Shown one piece after another: positions 42,345 to 50,433 of a DNA stretch of 64,000 nt (position 1 is its first letter; each line of letters begins with the position of its first letter). The translations under genes were made by a program, and so were the position numbers. The notes below the pieces were generated by a model. That model made no database searches and was not told the origin of the DNA. It was given only the letters and a program-made list of their open reading frames with translations. The DNA comes from Sinisalibacter lacisalsi (lineage in GTDB: Bacteria > Pseudomonadota > Alphaproteobacteria > Rhodobacterales > Rhodobacteraceae). The stretch is taken from positions 166,941-230,940 of the forward strand of contig NZ_BMGI01000004.1 in NCBI RefSeq assembly GCF_014640115.1, in the 5' to 3' direction.

Positions 42345-42370
42345 TTCCGCCAAGCTGGAAGACATGACTG

Positions 42371-42404
42371 AGCGGCCCGGGCCTTTGCCCGTGGCCGCTT
42401 TTTT
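42371..42404 (+). terminator. Intrinsic terminator in the GTA operon leader
   Basis: AGCGGCC (42371-42377) pairs with GGCCGCT (42393-42399), and CGGGC (42378-42382) pairs with GCCCG (42387-42391), with one bulged T and a CTTT loop. A run of six T (42399-42404) follows. It lies between the candidate promoter and g1, pointing toward the GTA genes, so it may act as an attenuator. Confidence 0.8.
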
Positions 42405-42450
42405 CGTGTCGCTCGCGCGGGGGCAACCACAACGAGAGGCGAAAACAAGA

Positions 42451-42804
42451 ATGAGCGAAAAGCGCCCCAACAGGACAGAGGCCACAGACGGAAACCTGCT
42501 GCACGTGGCCGAGCGGCATCTCGAGAGCGTGCTGCGCGAACTCGACGCGATCCTCGACGAGTTGCAGGCCAGGAAAGGCGGCGCCGAGGTGAAAGCCAAG
42601 GCGGCCTCGGCCGACGTGCGCAAGGCGATCGGGATCGTTTTTGAAGAAAGGCATCGCATTGAAAAACTCCATGGCAAGAACGGAACCGGAGGGCGCGGCG
42701 AGGGGCTCGACCTTGACGAAGCCCGCGCTGAAATCGGGCGCAGATTGGCTCGCCTGCGCAAGCACCGAGGTGCAGGCGGCGTTTCTGGAGGGGCTGGAGG
42801 ATGA
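42451..42804 (+). CDS. GTA protein g1 (small terminase subunit-like)
   Basis: A 117-residue helical protein at the head of the GTA cluster, in the position of RcGTA g1, which is the TerS-like small terminase. The sequence HVAERHLESVLRELDAILDE followed by charged heptad-like segments suits an oligomerising coiled coil. Unlike phage small terminases it has no obvious DNA-recognition helix-turn-helix, in line with non-specific host DNA packaging. ATG 42451 is behind GAGAGGCGAAAACAAG; the frame is open upstream through the terminator hairpin, but that part has poor composition. It overlaps g2 by about 92 bp. Confidence 0.8.
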   Translation: MSEKRPNRTEATDGNLLHVAERHLESVLRELDAILDELQARKGGAEVKAKAASADVRKAIGIVFEERHRIEKLHGKNGTGGRGEGLDLDEARAEIGRRLARLRKHRGAGGVSGGAGG

Positions 42805-44080
42805 GACGCTTCTGGCGCTGCCCTGGCTGTTCGAGTTCTGGGCGCTGCCCCACCAGTTGCCGCCCGAGGGCGACTGGCGATCCTGGGTGATCCTCGGCGG
42901 CCGTGGCGCGGGCAAGACCCGCGCCGGGGCCGAATGGGTGAGGGCCGAAGTCGAGGGGGCGCGGCCGGGCGATCCGGGCCGCGCCCGGCGGGTGGCGCTG
43001 GTGGGCGAGACCCTCGACCAGGTGCGCGAGGTGATGGTGTTCGGCGACAGCGGCATCCTTGCCTGTTCGCCGCCCGACCGTCGCCCGACGTGGGAGGCCA
43101 CGCGAAGGCGGCTGGTCTGGCCCAACGGCGCGGTGGCGCAGGCGTTTTCGGCGCATGAGCCGGAAAGCCTGCGCGGGCCGCAGTTCGATGCGGCCTGGGT
43201 GGATGAACTGGCGAAGTGGAAGCGGGCCGAAGAGGCCTGGGACATGCTGCAGTTCGCACTCCGGCTGGGGGACGATCCGCGCCAGGTGATCACCACCACG
43301 CCGCGCAACGTCGGCGCGCTGAAGACGGTTCTCGCCAATCCCTCGACGGTGATGACCCATGCCCCGACCGACGCTAACCGGGCCAACCTCGCGGCGAGTT
43401 TTCTCGACGAGGTGCGCGCGCGCTATGGCGGCACCCGGCTGGGGCGGCAGGAGCTGGAGGGCATCCTGATCGAGGACAGCGAGGGTGCGCTGTGGACCTC
43501 GTCCGGGCTGGAGGCCGGGCGGTGCGAGGCGCCGCCGGCCGCGTTCAGCCGGGTGGTCGTCGCGGTCGATCCGCCGGTGACCGGCCACGCGGGCAGCGAT
43601 GAATGCGGTATCGTCGTGGTCGGGGCGGTGACGGAAGGGCCAGCCTCGGCGTGGCGCGCGGTGGTGCTCGAAGACGCCTCGGTTGCGGCGGCGAAGCCCG
43701 GCGTCTGGGCGGAGGCGGCGCTTGCGGCCATGGCGCGGCATGGCGCCGACCGCTTGATCGCGGAGGTGAACCAGGGCGGCGATCTCGTTGCCGAGGTGAT
43801 CCGCCAGATCGACCCGCTCGTGCCGATCCGCACGGTGCACGCAAGCCGGGGCAAGGTGGCGCGCGCCGAGCCGGTGGCGGCGCTCTACGAGCAGGGGCGG
43901 GTGGCGCATCTGCGCGGGCTGCCGGAGCTGGAAGACCAGATGTGCCGGATGACGATGCGCGGCTACGAGGGCAAGGGCAGCCCCGACCGGGTGGATGCGC
44001 TGGTCTGGGCGATCCATGAATTGCTGATCGCGCCGGCACGGCATGACGGGCGCCGGGCGCGGCTGCGCGCGCTGGGTTAA
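42713..44080 (+). CDS. GTA large terminase (g2)
   Basis: A 455-residue ATPase/nuclease that packages DNA into GTA heads. Walker A is LGGRGAGKTRAGAEW (about residues 61-75), Walker B is FDAAWVDELAKWK (about 157-169), and nuclease acidic residues lie in VVVAVDPPVTG, AEVNQGGDLVAE and SPDRVDALVWA. TTG 42713 is chosen because GAGGGG lies 7 nt before it; ATG 42671 (MARTEPEG) is in frame but has no ribosome binding site. The gene overlaps g1, suggesting coupled translation. Length matches headful-packaging GTA terminases. Confidence 0.93.
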   Translation: MTKPALKSGADWLACASTEVQAAFLEGLEDETLLALPWLFEFWALPHQLPPEGDWRSWVILGGRGAGKTRAGAEWVRAEVEGARPGDPGRARRVALVGETLDQVREVMVFGDSGILACSPPDRRPTWEATRRRLVWPNGAVAQAFSAHEPESLRGPQFDAAWVDELAKWKRAEEAWDMLQFALRLGDDPRQVITTTPRNVGALKTVLANPSTVMTHAPTDANRANLAASFLDEVRARYGGTRLGRQELEGILIEDSEGALWTSSGLEAGRCEAPPAAFSRVVVAVDPPVTGHAGSDECGIVVVGAVTEGPASAWRAVVLEDASVAAAKPGVWAEAALAAMARHGADRLIAEVNQGGDLVAEVIRQIDPLVPIRTVHASRGKVARAEPVAALYEQGRVAHLRGLPELEDQMCRMTMRGYEGKGSPDRVDALVWAIHELLIAPARHDGRRARLRALG

Positions 44081-44273
44081 AGGCATTTTTAACCCTGCCT
44101 GCGAGAGTGCCTCCATCGCGACGAGGCAAGGGGCACCCGGGCTGGCGGCGCGGTTCGAGACAGCGGGATCTGATGCGGCGACCGGGCCTTCCCCGGGCGG
44201 CCGGGCGGGGCTTGTCCGGTGGTGGGCGGCCCGCGGCACGAAACACGAGACGAGACACGAGGAGCGAGGCGGC
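44081..44273. other. 193-bp gap between GTA terminase and portal genes
   Basis: No gene with acceptable composition was found. Near the start, TGCCTC (44108-44113) and GAGGCA (44124-44129) can pair, followed by a very GC-rich stretch with several short hairpins. Gaps this long are unusual in this otherwise tightly packed operon. Confidence 0.5.
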
Positions 44274-45458
44274 ATGGCGGTTTTCGACTTTCTGAAACGG
44301 GCGGAGGCACAGGCGCCGGAGGCGAAGGCCTCGGCCACCGGGCCGGTGATCGCCTACCACGGCTCGGGCCGGGTGGCCTGGAGTCCGCGCGACAGCGTGA
44401 GCCTCACCCGCACCGGTTTCAGCGGCAACCCGGTGGGATTTCGCGCCGTCAAACTGATTGCCGAGGCCGCCGCCGCGCTGCCGCTGGTGCTTCAGGATGC
44501 GAATTGCAGGTTCGAGAGCCACCCGGTGCTCGACCTCATCACCCGGCCCAACCCGTTGCAGGGCCGGGCCGAACTGTTCGAGGCGCTCTATGGCCAGCTG
44601 CTGCTCACGGGGAACGCCTATGTCGAGGCGGTGAGCGACGGCGAGGGCCGCCCGGTGGAACTGCACGTTCTGCGCTCGGACCGGATGAGCCTCGTGCCCG
44701 GCGCCGACGGCTGGCCGGTGGCTTACGATTACACCGTAGGGGCGAAGAAGCATCGGTTCCACGCGGGCGAGAGCGCCTCGCCGATCTGTCACATTCGCAA
44801 TTTCCACCCGCAGGACGACCATTACGGGCTTTCGGCCATGCAAGCTGCGGCCAGCGCCATCGACGTGCACAACGCCGCCTCGGCCTGGTCGAAGGCGCTG
44901 CTCGACAACGCAGCAAGGCCCTCGGGGGCGATCGTCTATCGCGGCGCCGATGGCGAGGGCACGCTCAGTGCCGATCAATACGACCGGCTGCTGGCGGAGA
45001 TGGAAGCCTATCACATGGGCGCGCGCAACGCCGGGCGGCCGATGCTGCTGGAAGGCGGGCTGGACTGGAAGCCGATGGGCTTCAGCCCGTCCGACATGGA
45101 ATTTCACAAGACCAAGGACTCGGCGGCGCGCGAGATCGCCACCGCCTTCGGGGTGCCGCCGATGCTGCTCGGGGTGCCGGGCGAGGCGACCTATGCCAAC
45201 TACCAGGAGGCCAACCGCGCCTTCTACCGTCTGACGGTTCTTCCGATGGTGGGCAAGGTGACGGCGGCGCTGGGGCACTGGCTTTCGGGCCACGGCGGCG
45301 AGGCGGTGACGCTGAAACCCGACCTCGACCAGGTGCCGGCGCTGGCGGCCGAACGCGACCAGCAGTGGCGGCGCGTGGCGGAGGCCGATTTTCTCACGCA
45401 GGGCGAAAAACGCGCGCTGCTCGGCCTGCCCAGGCTTTCCGAAGACGACGCCGAATGA
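44274..45458 (+). CDS. GTA portal protein (g3)
   Basis: A 394-residue HK97-type phage portal protein, the dodecameric vertex through which DNA enters. Typical stretches are VGFRAVKLIAEAAAALPLVL, FEALYGQLLLTGNAYVEAVS and the late AAREIATAFGVPPMLLGVPG followed by ATYANYQEANRAFYR. ATG 44274 (MAVFDFLKR) follows GAGGAGCGAGGC; the longer open frame covers the gap upstream. Size equals that of RcGTA g3. The stop overlaps a possible ATG of the protease gene. Confidence 0.94.
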   Translation: MAVFDFLKRAEAQAPEAKASATGPVIAYHGSGRVAWSPRDSVSLTRTGFSGNPVGFRAVKLIAEAAAALPLVLQDANCRFESHPVLDLITRPNPLQGRAELFEALYGQLLLTGNAYVEAVSDGEGRPVELHVLRSDRMSLVPGADGWPVAYDYTVGAKKHRFHAGESASPICHIRNFHPQDDHYGLSAMQAAASAIDVHNAASAWSKALLDNAARPSGAIVYRGADGEGTLSADQYDRLLAEMEAYHMGARNAGRPMLLEGGLDWKPMGFSPSDMEFHKTKDSAAREIATAFGVPPMLLGVPGEATYANYQEANRAFYRLTVLPMVGKVTAALGHWLSGHGGEAVTLKPDLDQVPALAAERDQQWRRVAEADFLTQGEKRALLGLPRLSEDDAE

Positions 45459-45469
45459 GGACCGACAGG

Positions 45470-46033
45470 ATGAACGAGACGCACACCCCCTTGGGGCTTG
45501 AACACAAATTCGTGGCGCTGGGCACGACCGAAACGGTCGAGGGCGGCCTCAGGATCGAGGGCTATGCCAGCTACTTCGGCGAGGCCGACCGGGGCGGCGA
45601 CGTGGTGCTGCGCGGGGCCTATGCCGTTTCGCTCGCCGCGCTCGCGGCGAAGGGCGGGCAGGTGAAGATGCTCTGGCAGCACGACCCGGCCCAGCCGATC
45701 GGCGTGTGGGACGAGGTGCGCGAGGATGCGCGCGGGCTGCGCGTGAAGGGCCGGATCCTCGCCGATGTCGCCCGGGGCCGCGAGGCCGCCGCGCTGATCG
45801 CGGCGGGCGCCATCGACGGGCTTTCGATCGGCTACCGCACGGTGAAGGCCACGAAGGACGACAAGGGCCAGCGGCTCTTGACCGAACTGGAGCTTTGGGA
45901 GGTGTCGCTGGTGACCTTCCCGATGCTGCCCAGCGCGCGGGTGGGGGCCAAGGGCGAAAGCCCCGATGCCGCCGACTTGCGCGAGCTTGCGCGCGTCATC
46001 GACGACGCCCGCCACCTGCTGGCCCGAGACTGA
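45470..46033 (+). CDS. GTA prohead protease (g4)
   Basis: A 187-residue HK97-type (U35) serine protease that trims the capsid protein. The catalytic His is in VKMLWQHDPAQPIGVWDEV and the Ser in GAIDGLSIGYRTVK; ELELWEVSLVTFPMLPSARV is the conserved C-terminal strand. ATG 45470 is preceded by GAGG at 9 nt; ATG 45455, overlapping the portal stop, is an alternative adding five residues. No gene equivalent to RcGTA g3.5 fits between portal and protease. Confidence 0.92.
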   Translation: MNETHTPLGLEHKFVALGTTETVEGGLRIEGYASYFGEADRGGDVVLRGAYAVSLAALAAKGGQVKMLWQHDPAQPIGVWDEVREDARGLRVKGRILADVARGREAAALIAAGAIDGLSIGYRTVKATKDDKGQRLLTELELWEVSLVTFPMLPSARVGAKGESPDAADLRELARVIDDARHLLARD

Positions 46034-46065
46034 GCCAGATCCGAACCCTCAAGACAGGACATTCC

Positions 46066-47280
46066 ATGAGCAAGACAGAGACCAAAGCTCAGGGCCAGGC
46101 GGGCAGAACCGCGGGCCTGTCTCCGACCGAGGAGGTGAAGACCGCCCTGGCCGGTTTCGTGAGCGATATCAAATTCTTTCAGGACGACATTTCAACAAGG
46201 CTTCAACAACAGGAAGAGCGACTGACCATGCTGGACCGGAAATCCCTCCCCAATGCCGCCGCCGCCGCGCGCCCCGTGCTGGCGGCCCAGGCCGACCTCG
46301 ACGCGCCGCACAAGAAGGCCTTCGAGGCCTATGTGCGCAGCGGCGACGATGACGGCCTGCGCGGCCTCGTGCTCGAAGGCAAGGCGCTGAACACCGCGGT
46401 GGCGTCGGACGGCGGCTACCTTGTCGATCCCGAAACCGCCGCCAGCATCGCCAGCGTGCTCGCCTCGACCGCCTCGATCCGCGCGATCGCCAACGTGGTG
46501 CAGGTGGAGGCCACCTCCTACGACGTGCTAATCGACCACGGCGACGTGGGCTCGGGCTGGGCCAGCGAGACCGGCTCGGTGGGCGAAACCGCGACGCCCT
46601 CGATCGAGCGCATCACCATCCCGCTGCACGAGCTTTCGGCCCTGCCCAAGGCCAGCCAGCGCCTGCTCGACGACAGCGCCTTCGATATCGAGGGCTGGCT
46701 CGCGGGCCGTGTGGCCGACAAGTTCGCCCGCGCCGAGGCGGATGCCTTCATCAACGGCGACGGGGTGGACAAGCCCACCGGCTTCCTGACCCACCCGACG
46801 GTGGACAACGACAGCTGGACCTGGGGCGCGCTCGGCTACACCGCCACCGGCACCTCGGGCGGTTTCGACCCGGTTGATCCCGCCGACGCGCTGATCGACC
46901 TCGTCTACGCGCTCGATGCCGAGTATCGCGCGGGGGCGAGCTTCGTGATGAACTCGAAGACGGCGGGTGCGGTGCGCAAGATGAAGGATGCCGACGGCCG
47001 CTTCCTGTGGTCCGACAGCCTCGCGGCGGGCGATCCGGCGCGGCTCCTGGGCTACCCGGTGCTGATCGCGGAAGACATGCCCGAGATCGCCGCCGATGCC
47101 ACCGCGATCGCCTTCGGCAACTTCGCGGCCGGCTATACCGTGGCCGAGCGCCCCGATACCCGGATCCTGCGCGACCCGTTCTCGGCCAAGCCGCACGTGC
47201 TGTTCTACGCCACCAAGCGCGTGGGCGGCGACGTGAGCGACTTCGCGGCGATCAAGCTGCTGAAGTTCTCGGCCGCCTGA
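46066..47280 (+). CDS. GTA major capsid protein (g5)
   Basis: A 404-residue HK97-fold capsid protein. The N-terminal 100 residues (charged, coiled-coil AGFVSDIKFFQDDISTRLQQ) form a scaffold delta domain probably removed by g4, since mature RcGTA capsid starts after this region. The HK97 core follows: ALNTAVASDGGYLVDPETAA, then VEATSYDVLIDHGDVGSGWA, then the late YPVLIAEDMPEIAADATAIA and FGNFAAGYTVAER. A GC-rich hairpin follows the stop. Confidence 0.95.
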   Translation: MSKTETKAQGQAGRTAGLSPTEEVKTALAGFVSDIKFFQDDISTRLQQQEERLTMLDRKSLPNAAAAARPVLAAQADLDAPHKKAFEAYVRSGDDDGLRGLVLEGKALNTAVASDGGYLVDPETAASIASVLASTASIRAIANVVQVEATSYDVLIDHGDVGSGWASETGSVGETATPSIERITIPLHELSALPKASQRLLDDSAFDIEGWLAGRVADKFARAEADAFINGDGVDKPTGFLTHPTVDNDSWTWGALGYTATGTSGGFDPVDPADALIDLVYALDAEYRAGASFVMNSKTAGAVRKMKDADGRFLWSDSLAAGDPARLLGYPVLIAEDMPEIAADATAIAFGNFAAGYTVAERPDTRILRDPFSAKPHVLFYATKRVGGDVSDFAAIKLLKFSAA

Positions 47281-47293
47281 TCCCGTAACCGGC

Positions 47294-47322
47294 TCCGCCT
47301 CCGCCGTTTCGGCGGGGGCGGA
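47294..47322 (+). terminator. Hairpin after the capsid gene
   Basis: TCCGCCTCCGCCG (47294-47306) and CGGCGGGGGCGGA (47310-47322) form a 13-bp stem with one G-U and a TTT loop, 14 nt past the capsid stop. No T-run follows. The remaining gap to 47440 holds no gene. It may stabilise the capsid message. Confidence 0.55.
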
Positions 47323-47440
47323 ACGTGGGCGCGCGCCTTTTGGCCCTGCGTTGTCTAGCTGCTCCCCCTCCGTCCGAGCGACGCAGGCGGCGCGCGCCCA
47401 CTCCTGGTGATGTGAGGGGCCCGAATTTCGGAGAAGTTCC

Positions 47441-48037
47441 ATGATGTTAGTCGAGCAGACCACAGTGCCGGGCGCGGCCCTGCCGGTCGCGGATTTCAAG
47501 CACCATTTGCGGCTGGGCACCGGGTTTGCCGATGATGGGGTGCAGGACACGGTGCTCGAAGCGTTCCTGCGGGCGGCGATCTCGGCGATCGAGGCGCGCA
47601 CAGGCAAGGCGCTGATCGCGCGCGATTTCAGCTGGACGCTAACCGCCTGGCGCGATCTCGGCGCGCAGGCGCTGCCCCTCGCGCCGGTGAGCGCGCTCAC
47701 CACGCTGACCATCACCGACCGGCTCGGGGGCGAGGAGGTGGTTGATCCTTCGCGCTACCGGCTGGAACTGGACCAGCACCGCCCGCGCCTCGTGGCGACC
47801 GGCTTCACCCTGCCGGTGATCCCGGTCGGCGGCAGCGCGGTGATCGGGTTCACGGCCGGGTTCGGGCCGGCATGGGGCGACGTGCCGGCCGACCTGGCGC
47901 AAGCCGTTTTCCTGCTGGCGGCGCGGTTCTACGAGGATCGCGGCACCGGGCAAGGCGAGGCCGAGATGCCTGCCGGCGTGGCGGCGCTGATCGCGCGCTA
48001 CCGTCCGGTGCGGCTGTTCGGTGGAGGTGTGCTGTGA
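47441..48037 (+). CDS. GTA head-tail connector/adaptor protein (g6)
   Basis: A 198-residue protein of the phiE125 gp8/HK97 gp6-like adaptor family. FKHHLRLGTGFADDGVQDTV and LEAFLRAAISAIEARTGKAL form the helical core; a beta-rich middle (LPLAPVSALTTLTI) and the late ADLAQAVFLLAARFYEDRG match the family. It attaches below the portal. It overlaps the next gene by 4 bp (GTGA). ATG 47441 or the second codon ATG 47444 could start it. Confidence 0.88.
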   Translation: MMLVEQTTVPGAALPVADFKHHLRLGTGFADDGVQDTVLEAFLRAAISAIEARTGKALIARDFSWTLTAWRDLGAQALPLAPVSALTTLTITDRLGGEEVVDPSRYRLELDQHRPRLVATGFTLPVIPVGGSAVIGFTAGFGPAWGDVPADLAQAVFLLAARFYEDRGTGQGEAEMPAGVAALIARYRPVRLFGGGVL

Positions 48038-48372
48038 AGACGCCCGTCCTGAACCGCAAGCTGACCTTGGAAGCGCCCGACCGCGTGGCGGATGGCGCCG
48101 GGGGCTACAGCATCACCTGGGTGCCGCTCGGCGAGCACTGGGCCGAGATCCGGCCGGGCACCGGGCGCGAGCGGGCGCTGGAGACCCTGACCGTCTCCCG
48201 GGTGCCGTTGCGCATCACCCTGCGCGCGGCTCCCGAAGGTGCGCCCTCGCGGCCCCGCCCCGAACAGCGCTTTCGCGCCGGCAGCCGGATCTTCCGCATT
48301 CTCGCGGTGACCGAGGCCGACGCGGGCGCGCGCTACCTGACCTGTTTCGCGCAAGAGGAGGTGAGCCAATGA
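48034..48372 (+). CDS. GTA head-closure (stopper) protein (g7)
   Basis: A 112-residue phage head closure protein of the SPP1 gp16/HK97-type stopper family: RKLTLEAPDRVADGAGGYSI, then WVPLGEHWAEIRPGTGRERA, a basic beta strand region and IFRILAVTEADAGARYLTCF. Start is GTG 48034, overlapping g6. The small Zn-free beta barrel fits between adaptor and tail. Confidence 0.87.
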   Translation: MKTPVLNRKLTLEAPDRVADGAGGYSITWVPLGEHWAEIRPGTGRERALETLTVSRVPLRITLRAAPEGAPSRPRPEQRFRAGSRIFRILAVTEADAGARYLTCFAQEEVSQ

Positions 48373-48779
48373 CCTATGGCGTGGCGGCGGCGCTGCAAGC
48401 GGCGGTCTACCAGCATCTGCAGGCCGATCCGGCGCTCACCGCGCTGGTGGGCGGGGCGGTTTACGACGCGGTGCCGCCGGGGCTGGTGTCGGGCACCTAT
48501 GTGAGCCTCGGCCCGGAAGAGGTGCGCGAGGCCTCCGACAAGACCGGCCACGGCGCGCTGCACGAGATCACCGTGAGCGTGGTGACCGACGCGGCGGGGT
48601 TCAACGCCGCCAAGGCGGTGGCCACGGCGGTATCGGACGCGCTGGTGGATGCGCAGCTCGCGCTGTCGCGCGGCGCGCTGGTCTATCTCAACTTTCACCG
48701 CGCGCGGGCGCGCCGGGTTCAGGACGCCGACATGCGGCGGATTGATCTCGTTTTCCGCGCCCGGGTGCAGGACGACTGA
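48369..48779 (+). CDS. GTA tail terminator protein (g8, DUF3168)
   Basis: A 136-residue DUF3168-family protein: AAALQAAVYQHLQADPALTA, then GGAVYDAVPPGLVSGTYVSL, and ALHEITVSVVTDAAGFNAAK. In siphophage-type particles and RcGTA this is the tail terminator joining tail tube to head. It overlaps g7 by 4 bp (ATGA). Confidence 0.88.
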   Translation: MTYGVAAALQAAVYQHLQADPALTALVGGAVYDAVPPGLVSGTYVSLGPEEVREASDKTGHGALHEITVSVVTDAAGFNAAKAVATAVSDALVDAQLALSRGALVYLNFHRARARRVQDADMRRIDLVFRARVQDD

Positions 48780-48808
48780 CAACCCCCTCATTTCACGGAG
48801 ATTTCATC

Positions 48809-49222
48809 ATGGTTGCCCAGAACGGCAAAGACCTTCTCATCAAGCTCGACATGGACAATGCGGGCTCTTTCGAAACCATCGCGGGGCTGCGCGCCACGCG
48901 GATCAGCTTCAACGCCGAAACCGTCGACGTGACCTCGCTGGAAAGCCAGGGCGGCTGGCGCGAATTGCTTGGCGGCGCCGGGGTGAAATCGGCGGCGATC
49001 TCGGGCTCGGGCGTGTTCAAGGACGCCGCGACCGACGCCCGTGCGCGCCAGATCTTCTTCGACGGCGAGGTGCCGGGCTTCCAGGTCATCGTGCCCGATT
49101 TCGGCATCATCGAAGGGCCGTTCATGGTGACCGCGCTGGAATACGCAGGCAGCCACAACGGCGAGGCGAGCTACGAGATCAGCATGGCCTCGGCGGGCGC
49201 GCTCACCTTCACGGCGCTTTGA
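48809..49222 (+). CDS. GTA major tail (tube) protein (g9)
   Basis: A 137-residue TP901-1-type tail tube protein: MVAQNGKDLLIKLDMDNAGS, then GLRATRISFNAETVDVTSLE, QGGWRELLGGAGVKSAAISG and SGVFKDAATDARARQIFFDG. It polymerises into the tail tube. It has its own ribosome binding site (CACGGAGATTTCATC) and starts after a 29-nt gap, unlike its overlapping neighbours, which fits a need for high expression. Confidence 0.92.
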   Translation: MVAQNGKDLLIKLDMDNAGSFETIAGLRATRISFNAETVDVTSLESQGGWRELLGGAGVKSAAISGSGVFKDAATDARARQIFFDGEVPGFQVIVPDFGIIEGPFMVTALEYAGSHNGEASYEISMASAGALTFTAL

Positions 49223-49224
49223 GC

Positions 49225-49554
49225 ATGGCCAATCCCTGGACCGGCGAGGTGGCGCTGACCATCGACGGCGAGCGCCACGTTCTCAAGCTCACGCTCGGCG
49301 CCCTGGCGGAGCTTGAGGACAGTCTCGGCGCGGACACGCTGGTGGCGCTGGTGGAACGGTTCGAGGGCGGGGCGTTTTCCTCCCGCGACGTTCTGGCGCT
49401 GATCGTGGCGGGCCTGCGCGGCGGGGGGTGGCGCGGGCGCGCCGCCGACCTCGTCTCGGCCGAGATCGCGGGCGGTCCGGTGGAGGCCGCGCGGGCGGCG
49501 GGCCAGCTTCTCGCCCGCGCCTTCGCGGTGCCGGGCGAGGGAGAGGGGCGGTGA
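49225..49554 (+). CDS. GTA g10 family protein (tail assembly chaperone-like)
   Basis: A 109-residue protein of the GTA gp10 family. It begins MANPWTGEVALTIDGERHVL and continues KLTLGALAELEDSLGADTLV, followed by a Gly/Arg-rich helix region. Similar small proteins between tube and tape measure act as tail assembly chaperones. Two nucleotides separate it from g9, and it overlaps g10.1 by 4 bp (GTGA). Confidence 0.85.
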   Translation: MANPWTGEVALTIDGERHVLKLTLGALAELEDSLGADTLVALVERFEGGAFSSRDVLALIVAGLRGGGWRGRAADLVSAEIAGGPVEAARAAGQLLARAFAVPGEGEGR

Positions 49555-49754
49555 AATTCGACTGGGCCGGGCTGATGCGGCTGGGGCTCAGGGGGCTCGG
49601 GCTGACCCCGGCGCAGTTCTGGGCGCTTACCCCGGCGGAACTGATGCTGATGCTCGGGGTCGATGGCGCCACCGCGCCGCTCGGGCGGGCGCGTCTGGAA
49701 GAACTGGCGCGGGCATTTCCCGACCGCGTGTCGGGGCAGGAAACGGAGTTTTGA
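49551..49754 (+). CDS. GTA g10.1 protein (tail assembly chaperone-like, DUF)
   Basis: A 67-residue helical protein in the position of RcGTA g10.1: FDWAGLMRLGLRGLGLTPAQ, then FWALTPAELMLMLGVDGA. The F-W-x-LTPAEL motif is shared by this rcc01693-like family. Start is GTG 49551. Possibly the second part of the paired g10/g10.1 chaperone that phages make by frameshifting; here it is a separate gene with a 4-bp overlap. Confidence 0.85.
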   Translation: MKFDWAGLMRLGLRGLGLTPAQFWALTPAELMLMLGVDGATAPLGRARLEELARAFPDRVSGQETEF

Positions 49755-49757
49755 GAC

Positions 49758-50420
49758 ATGGCTGACCTGGACAGGATCGACGGGTTCGATGACCAAATCG
49801 CAGCGCTGGAGAGCAGCCTTCAGGGCGCCAGCGCGATGACGGCGGCCTTTCGCGGCGAGCTGGACCGGATGGGCGCGAGCGTCGACCGGCTCTCGACCGA
49901 CGTGGGCGTGCTTTCGGGCGGGTTCAGCCGGGGGCTGAAGAGCGCGCTCGACGGGCTGGTGTTCGGCTCGATGACGCTGTCGGACGCCTTCCGCTCGCTG
50001 CGCCAGACGATGATCGACACGGTCTATGACGCGGCGGTGCGCCCGGTGACCAACCACGCCGGCGGGCTGATGGCCGAGGCGGTGGGCGGGATGATGAACG
50101 CGCTCCTGCCCTTCGCCAAGGGCGGCGCCTTCAGCCAGGGCCGGGTGATGCCCTTCGCGCGCGGTGGCGTGGTGTCGGGGCCGGTGGCCTTTCCGATGCG
50201 CGGCGGCACCGGGCTGATGGGCGAGGCCGGGCCGGAGGCGATCATGCCACTGGCGCGCGGGGCGAATGGCAAGCTCGGCGTGCAGCTCGAGGGCGGCGGG
50301 CGACCGATCCAGGTGACGATGAACATCACCACCCCCGACGTCGAGGGGTTCCGGCGCTCGCAGGGGCAGATCGCGGCGCAGGTAAGCCGCGCGATCGCCC
50401 GTGGAAAACGCTTCAGCTGA
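49758..50420 (+). CDS. GTA tape measure protein (g11)
   Basis: A 220-residue tape measure protein, very short compared with phage tape measures, matching the short tail of RcGTA (g11 of similar size). The N-terminus is helical (DGFDDQIAALESSLQGASAM); then SALDGLVFGSMTLSDAFRSL and a Gly-rich segment GGAFSQGRVMPFARGGVVSG. GLMGEAGPEAIMPLARGANG is the conserved C-terminal stretch of lambda-like tape measures. It begins 3 nt after g10.1. Confidence 0.9.
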   Translation: MADLDRIDGFDDQIAALESSLQGASAMTAAFRGELDRMGASVDRLSTDVGVLSGGFSRGLKSALDGLVFGSMTLSDAFRSLRQTMIDTVYDAAVRPVTNHAGGLMAEAVGGMMNALLPFAKGGAFSQGRVMPFARGGVVSGPVAFPMRGGTGLMGEAGPEAIMPLARGANGKLGVQLEGGGRPIQVTMNITTPDVEGFRRSQGQIAAQVSRAIARGKRFS

Positions 50421-50433
50421 GAAGGGTAAACCG

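Noticed and set aside
42289-42450. N-terminal extension of GTA g1 back to 42289 or 42364
   Set aside because: The frame is open, but the extra codons cross the intrinsic terminator hairpin and have poor composition; the ribosome binding site fits ATG 42451.
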